This document shows, in pieces, positions 7,024-9,718 of a stretch of 9,718 bases of DNA (positions are counted from its first letter, which is position 1; every line of letters begins with the position of its first letter). Position numbers and translations under genes: made by a program. The stretch is from Candidatus Gastranaerophilales bacterium (lineage in GTDB: Bacteria > Cyanobacteriota > Vampirovibrionia > Gastranaerophilales > Gastranaerophilaceae), in assembly GCA_944323495.1 (NCBI GenBank), contig CALUSZ010000085.1:1-9718 (forward strand), given 5' to 3'. The notes beneath the pieces were generated by a model. The model searched no databases. It saw nothing but the letters and a program-made list of their open reading frames with translations, and had not been told where the DNA came from.

Positions 7024-7899
7024 ATGAGCGAAAAAATTTCAATTATAATGACAAGCTACAATTACGCTAATTATATACCAGATGCGATTGAAAGCATAAT
7101 CGCGCAAACGTACACTAACTGGGAATTAATTATTGTAGATGATGCCTCCATTGATAACTCTGCAGAATTGATAGCACACTATCAAGAAAAAGATCCCAGA
7201 ATTAAGCTAATCAGACATAATCAAAATCTAGGACTTGCAAAGGCTATTCAAACAGGACTAGAAAATGCCAAAACCGAATGGGTCGCATTTCTTGAAAGTG
7301 ATGATATTTTTTTTCCTAATGCTCTTGAGGAAAAAGTTAAAGCAATTCAGACAGGAGCTGATATTATTTTTACGGATATAGAAGCTTTTCAGGATAAAGA
7401 AAGGATTTTGTTATTAAAGGAGTATTGCTCAAAACTTAAAAGTTCTGCCATAAATTTAGACAAATCTCAATTTATTGATAATTTTTCAGATGTCATATCC
7501 TATATAAACATCATACCGACATTTTCATCTGTTATGCTGAAACGCAGCCTGCTTCTGGAATGCAACTTTAATTCTTTCTATAAGCCGTCTCTTGACCATT
7601 ACCTGTGGTCACAATTAGCCCGCTATAAAGTATTTTATATAAATAAAAAGCTTACTAAATGGAGATTACATAATGGGAGCTATATCACAAAAGATACAAG
7701 CAATTGGATAAAAAAATATCTTTTCTGTATATCTATATACTACAATACTATAAAACATAAAAGCTTTGTAAAACGATTATTTTTAACTTTGAATTATATG
7801 CGGGTTAAGTTATTCTATATAAAATTTTGCAAAAATAGTTTAAAAGTTAATATGCTAAATAATAAATTTGTTTTAGAAAAAACTTTTAATCTTAAGTAA
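7024..7899 (+). CDS. GT2-family glycosyltransferase
   Basis: This 291-residue protein has an N-terminal GT-A domain: ISIIMTSYNYANYIPDAIES (5-24), WELIIVDDASIDNS (33-46), NLGLAKAIQTGL (68-79), and FLESDDIFFP (89-98) with the metal-binding D93/D94. DHYLWSQLA (191-199) and KWRLHNGSYI (212-221) fit the acceptor/catalytic half. The last 65 or so residues are rich in Lys, Tyr and Phe without a clear transmembrane helix, consistent with membrane association. It is a likely surface-glycan enzyme; the sugar cannot be predicted. The ATG lies 6 nt after a TAAAAT box with no ribosome binding site, so the mRNA is probably leaderless. It is the only glycosyltransferase here on the + strand, and it ends 8 bp before the convergent gene. 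Only an AT-rich 6-bp hairpin (arms 7888-7893 and 7900-7905) lies between them, which is poor as a terminator. Confidence 0.88.
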   Translation: MSEKISIIMTSYNYANYIPDAIESIIAQTYTNWELIIVDDASIDNSAELIAHYQEKDPRIKLIRHNQNLGLAKAIQTGLENAKTEWVAFLESDDIFFPNALEEKVKAIQTGADIIFTDIEAFQDKERILLLKEYCSKLKSSAINLDKSQFIDNFSDVISYINIIPTFSSVMLKRSLLLECNFNSFYKPSLDHYLWSQLARYKVFYINKKLTKWRLHNGSYITKDTSNWIKKYLFCISIYYNTIKHKSFVKRLFLTLNYMRVKLFYIKFCKNSLKVNMLNNKFVLEKTFNLK

Positions 7900-7907
7900 A
7901 AGATTTA

Positions 7908-8780
7908 TTACTTCAATCTGGCAAGAATATTTCTTCCATAAAACTTGATAAGATTCTTAAGCTGTCTATCATTCCCGCCTTTGCTATTTACAGAATAAAG
8001 AGTCATTGTACAGCCATTAAGCTGCCTAAAAAGATTAGTACAAGTCAGAGTTTTTATATGATTCTTAACAACTCTAATTTTTCTTCCATGCACCAGAGCC
8101 ATTACCCAAAACCATATATCATCTGCGCTTTGAGCTTCTTTTAAAAAGATATCGTCCCTTAACACCTCTTTTGAAAAACACTTTGGAGGATATAACACAC
8201 CGCCGGTTCCTGTTAAAAAGTTATCAAATCTTGCGCTTTCTTCTCTAACATGTTTATCCCAGGTTTCATAAGGTGCTATTTTCTCGTTGTCACACTTAAC
8301 CCTGTGCGCCCTGTGAACATGAATATCAGATGGATTCGCAATATACGAATGATACAGTTTTTCGAGCCACCTTGACGGGTAATAAACATCATCATCAGCT
8401 GTAATTATAATTGCTTCAGAAAGTTCCTTAAAAGCATAAAAAGCCTTTGTATATGATTTCTTATCAGGGACAAATCGGATTTCCAAACCATTTTTTATAA
8501 ACCTTGTAATCTCATAAGGCAAGTCATTCACGCCGTTATATTTATCACTAAGCCAAAGTATAATTCTATCCGGTTTTATAGATTGATTTAAAAGAGAATA
8601 CAGTGAAATTACCAAATCAGAAAAACGCTCTTCATAAGAGGTTAAAGAAACAATAATCGGTACCTCTCTTTTAAGGAGATTTACTCCCTGATAGCCCCCC
8701 ATATTATCAGCCAAATATCTAATCAGCGGATTAAAAACAAACCTTAGATGAAATTTACACTTAAAAATTTTTTTAAGCAC
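7908..8780 (-). CDS. GT-A type glycosyltransferase with DDD motif
   Basis: This 290-residue protein has PIIVSLTSYEERF (41-53), SLLNQSIKPDRIILWLSD (62-79), and IITADDDVYYPSRWLEKLY (125-143), whose acidic triad is the metal/nucleotide site. FLTGTGGVLYPP (188-199) and SADDIWFWVMAL (218-229) complete a well-known but mostly uncharacterised glycosyltransferase group found in capsule and LPS loci. No signal peptide or membrane helix is obvious. The start is a GTG (8778-8780), with GGGGA about 8 nt upstream and 12 bp after the stop of the tRNA nucleotidyltransferase gene; an out-of-frame ATG at 8791-8793 is not usable. It therefore seems to be cotranscribed with a housekeeping RNA gene, presumably by position rather than shared function. 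Confidence 0.82.
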   Translation of the reverse strand: MLKKIFKCKFHLRFVFNPLIRYLADNMGGYQGVNLLKREVPIIVSLTSYEERFSDLVISLYSLLNQSIKPDRIILWLSDKYNGVNDLPYEITRFIKNGLEIRFVPDKKSYTKAFYAFKELSEAIIITADDDVYYPSRWLEKLYHSYIANPSDIHVHRAHRVKCDNEKIAPYETWDKHVREESARFDNFLTGTGGVLYPPKCFSKEVLRDDIFLKEAQSADDIWFWVMALVHGRKIRVVKNHIKTLTCTNLFRQLNGCTMTLYSVNSKGGNDRQLKNLIKFYGRNILARLK

Positions 8781-8792
8781 CTGATATCCCCA

Positions 8793-9695
8793 TTAATCAA
8801 ATGTTATATCATAAACTTCCTGAAGCCGCAATCGGTTTATTAACAAACTCTCAAAAGGCGTATTATTATTTGGTTTTTCAGTTTTTAACCGTTCCGCCCA
8901 ATCCAAAATCTTACGTTCCTGTTTTGTAAGCTCTAAATTAGATAAGTCAAAGCCGCTTAAATATACTAACCAGGAGTACTTACTCGGATATTTTGAAACC
9001 AATTGCTCTATAGAAGCATTATTTTTAGGAATTTTCTGGTTTGGTCCCAATAATTTATATATCCCCTGTGATATAAACAAATCATAGGCCTTTTGTTTAT
9101 TGAGACTAAAAGTTTCAATAAGCTCCTTTTTGAGCCGATGCCAGCTGATATCATAATTAATATTATCTAAATACTCATCCTGCAGCTTTTTAGTTTCACT
9201 TTCCAGCTCAAATCCAAATCTTACCGCAAACTTCAGCCCCCTTATGATACGGGTAGGATCATCAATAAAACTATCTTTATGCAAAACTCTTAGAAGTTTG
9301 TCTTTTAAATCCTGCTTCCCGCCAAAATAATCTATAATCTTATCCTTGTTTGTTGTTCTCTTGGCCATTGCATTAATGGTAAAATCCCGTCTTTTTAAAT
9401 CATCTTTCAAAGAACAGCCGATATTATATACTACAGGCAAATGTCCAGATTTTGGATACTTTTCTTCCCTGGTAGAAGCTATATCAACTTCATCGCCTTC
9501 CTCAAAAGAAATATTTACTGTACCAAACGCTGGATTTTCCTTTATATATGCAAGCATATTCCTCCCGAAGAGCCTTTTTGCGAATTTTATTGCGTCTCCT
9601 TCATAGCAATAATCAACATCTAAGCTCTCAATTCCAAGGAGTTCATCACGTACAACTCCGCCAACATAATATAAATCTCTGTTTTTAATTTCCAT
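8793..9695 (-). CDS. Class II tRNA nucleotidyltransferase (CCA-, CC- or A-adding)
   Basis: This 300-residue cytoplasmic enzyme builds or repairs the 3' CCA end of tRNA. The head domain shows YYVGGVVRD (9-17), the catalytic D26/D28 in LDVDYCYEGDA, a third acidic residue D71 in VDIAS, STREEKYPKSGHLP (74-87), and DLKRRDFTINAMAKR (99-113). FIDDPTRIIRGLKFAVRFGF (143-162) corresponds to the motif that templates CTP/ATP choice. After a helical neck the protein ends at about 300 residues, shorter than usual full CCA enzymes (roughly 400 or more), so the body/tail is reduced. Such lengths and DDPTR-type motifs occur in lineages that split CC- and A-adding activities, so a single-specificity enzyme is possible; a bacterial poly(A) polymerase is less likely. 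ATG at 9693-9695 has AAAGGG upstream. A frame ending at TAA 9698-9700 may be the tail of a preceding gene, but only six codons are visible. Confidence 0.85.
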   Translation of the reverse strand: MEIKNRDLYYVGGVVRDELLGIESLDVDYCYEGDAIKFAKRLFGRNMLAYIKENPAFGTVNISFEEGDEVDIASTREEKYPKSGHLPVVYNIGCSLKDDLKRRDFTINAMAKRTTNKDKIIDYFGGKQDLKDKLLRVLHKDSFIDDPTRIIRGLKFAVRFGFELESETKKLQDEYLDNINYDISWHRLKKELIETFSLNKQKAYDLFISQGIYKLLGPNQKIPKNNASIEQLVSKYPSKYSWLVYLSGFDLSNLELTKQERKILDWAERLKTEKPNNNTPFESLLINRLRLQEVYDITFD

Positions 9696-9718
9696 TCTTA
9701 ACCCTTTTGTTCTGAATA

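Noticed and set aside
7888..7905. AATCTT/AAGATT hairpin between convergent glycosyltransferase genes as a bidirectional terminator
   Set aside because: The 6-bp, nearly all-AT stem is too weak, and no clean U-tract follows on either strand.
9698..9718. Tail of a - strand gene preceding the tRNA nucleotidyltransferase (Y-S-E-Q-K-G then stop)
   Set aside because: The frame and the 2-bp spacing are plausible, but six codons at the window edge are not enough to support a gene.

Overview
The window is AT-rich bacterial DNA with densely packed genes, strong Shine-Dalgarno sequences at most starts and the standard genetic code. I see no rRNA, tRNA, CRISPR array, insertion sequence or origin. The host looks like an uncultured, anaerobic or fermentative, low-GC bacterium. 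The decarboxylase alpha subunit resembles a divergent lineage that I associate with Campylobacterota and some gut bacteria. The short N-terminal 'FG' motif of the 93-residue orphan faintly recalls gut Gastranaerophilales (non-photosynthetic Cyanobacteria relatives). Both are recollections, not tested, so the phylum should be treated as open.

Left part (1-3100, + strand): the last codons of an unidentified gene, then a two-gene run encoding a biotin-dependent decarboxylase alpha subunit with a fused biotinyl domain (oadA-like) and its membrane beta subunit (oadB-like). Together these would decarboxylate oxaloacetate, or a related acid, and export Na+. The run ends at a strong rho-independent terminator. 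That terminator also overlaps the 3' end of a convergent gene.

Middle part (3072-4920): a 93-residue orphan protein (- strand) is divergent from a GNAT acetyltransferase (+ strand) that appears to be translated from a leaderless mRNA. Next, on the - strand, comes a two-gene operon of a 63-residue two-helix membrane protein and a membrane-anchored SPFH/prohibitin-like protein. The 3' ends of the GNAT and SPFH genes overlap antisense by 17 bp.

Right part (4918-9718): a surface-glycan style block of four glycosyltransferases. A GT2 and a GT4 enzyme overlap by 4 bp (GTGA) on the - strand. Divergent from them is a second GT2 gene on the + strand, and convergent with that one is a DXD-type GT-A enzyme on the - strand. 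The last enzyme is encoded 12 bp downstream of a short class II tRNA nucleotidyltransferase (CCA-, CC- or A-adding). The two GT2 genes are driven from a 46-bp gap that is almost filled by a palindrome placing identical TAAAAT -10 and TTTACC -35 boxes on both strands. This is the most unusual regulatory feature in the window.

Most genes belong to recognisable families. I do not see an obviously new multi-gene defence or mobile system. The points worth a second look are the symmetric divergent promoter, the leaderless starts, the divergent decarboxylase active-site motifs, the small membrane protein paired with SPFH, and the orphan 93-residue protein.
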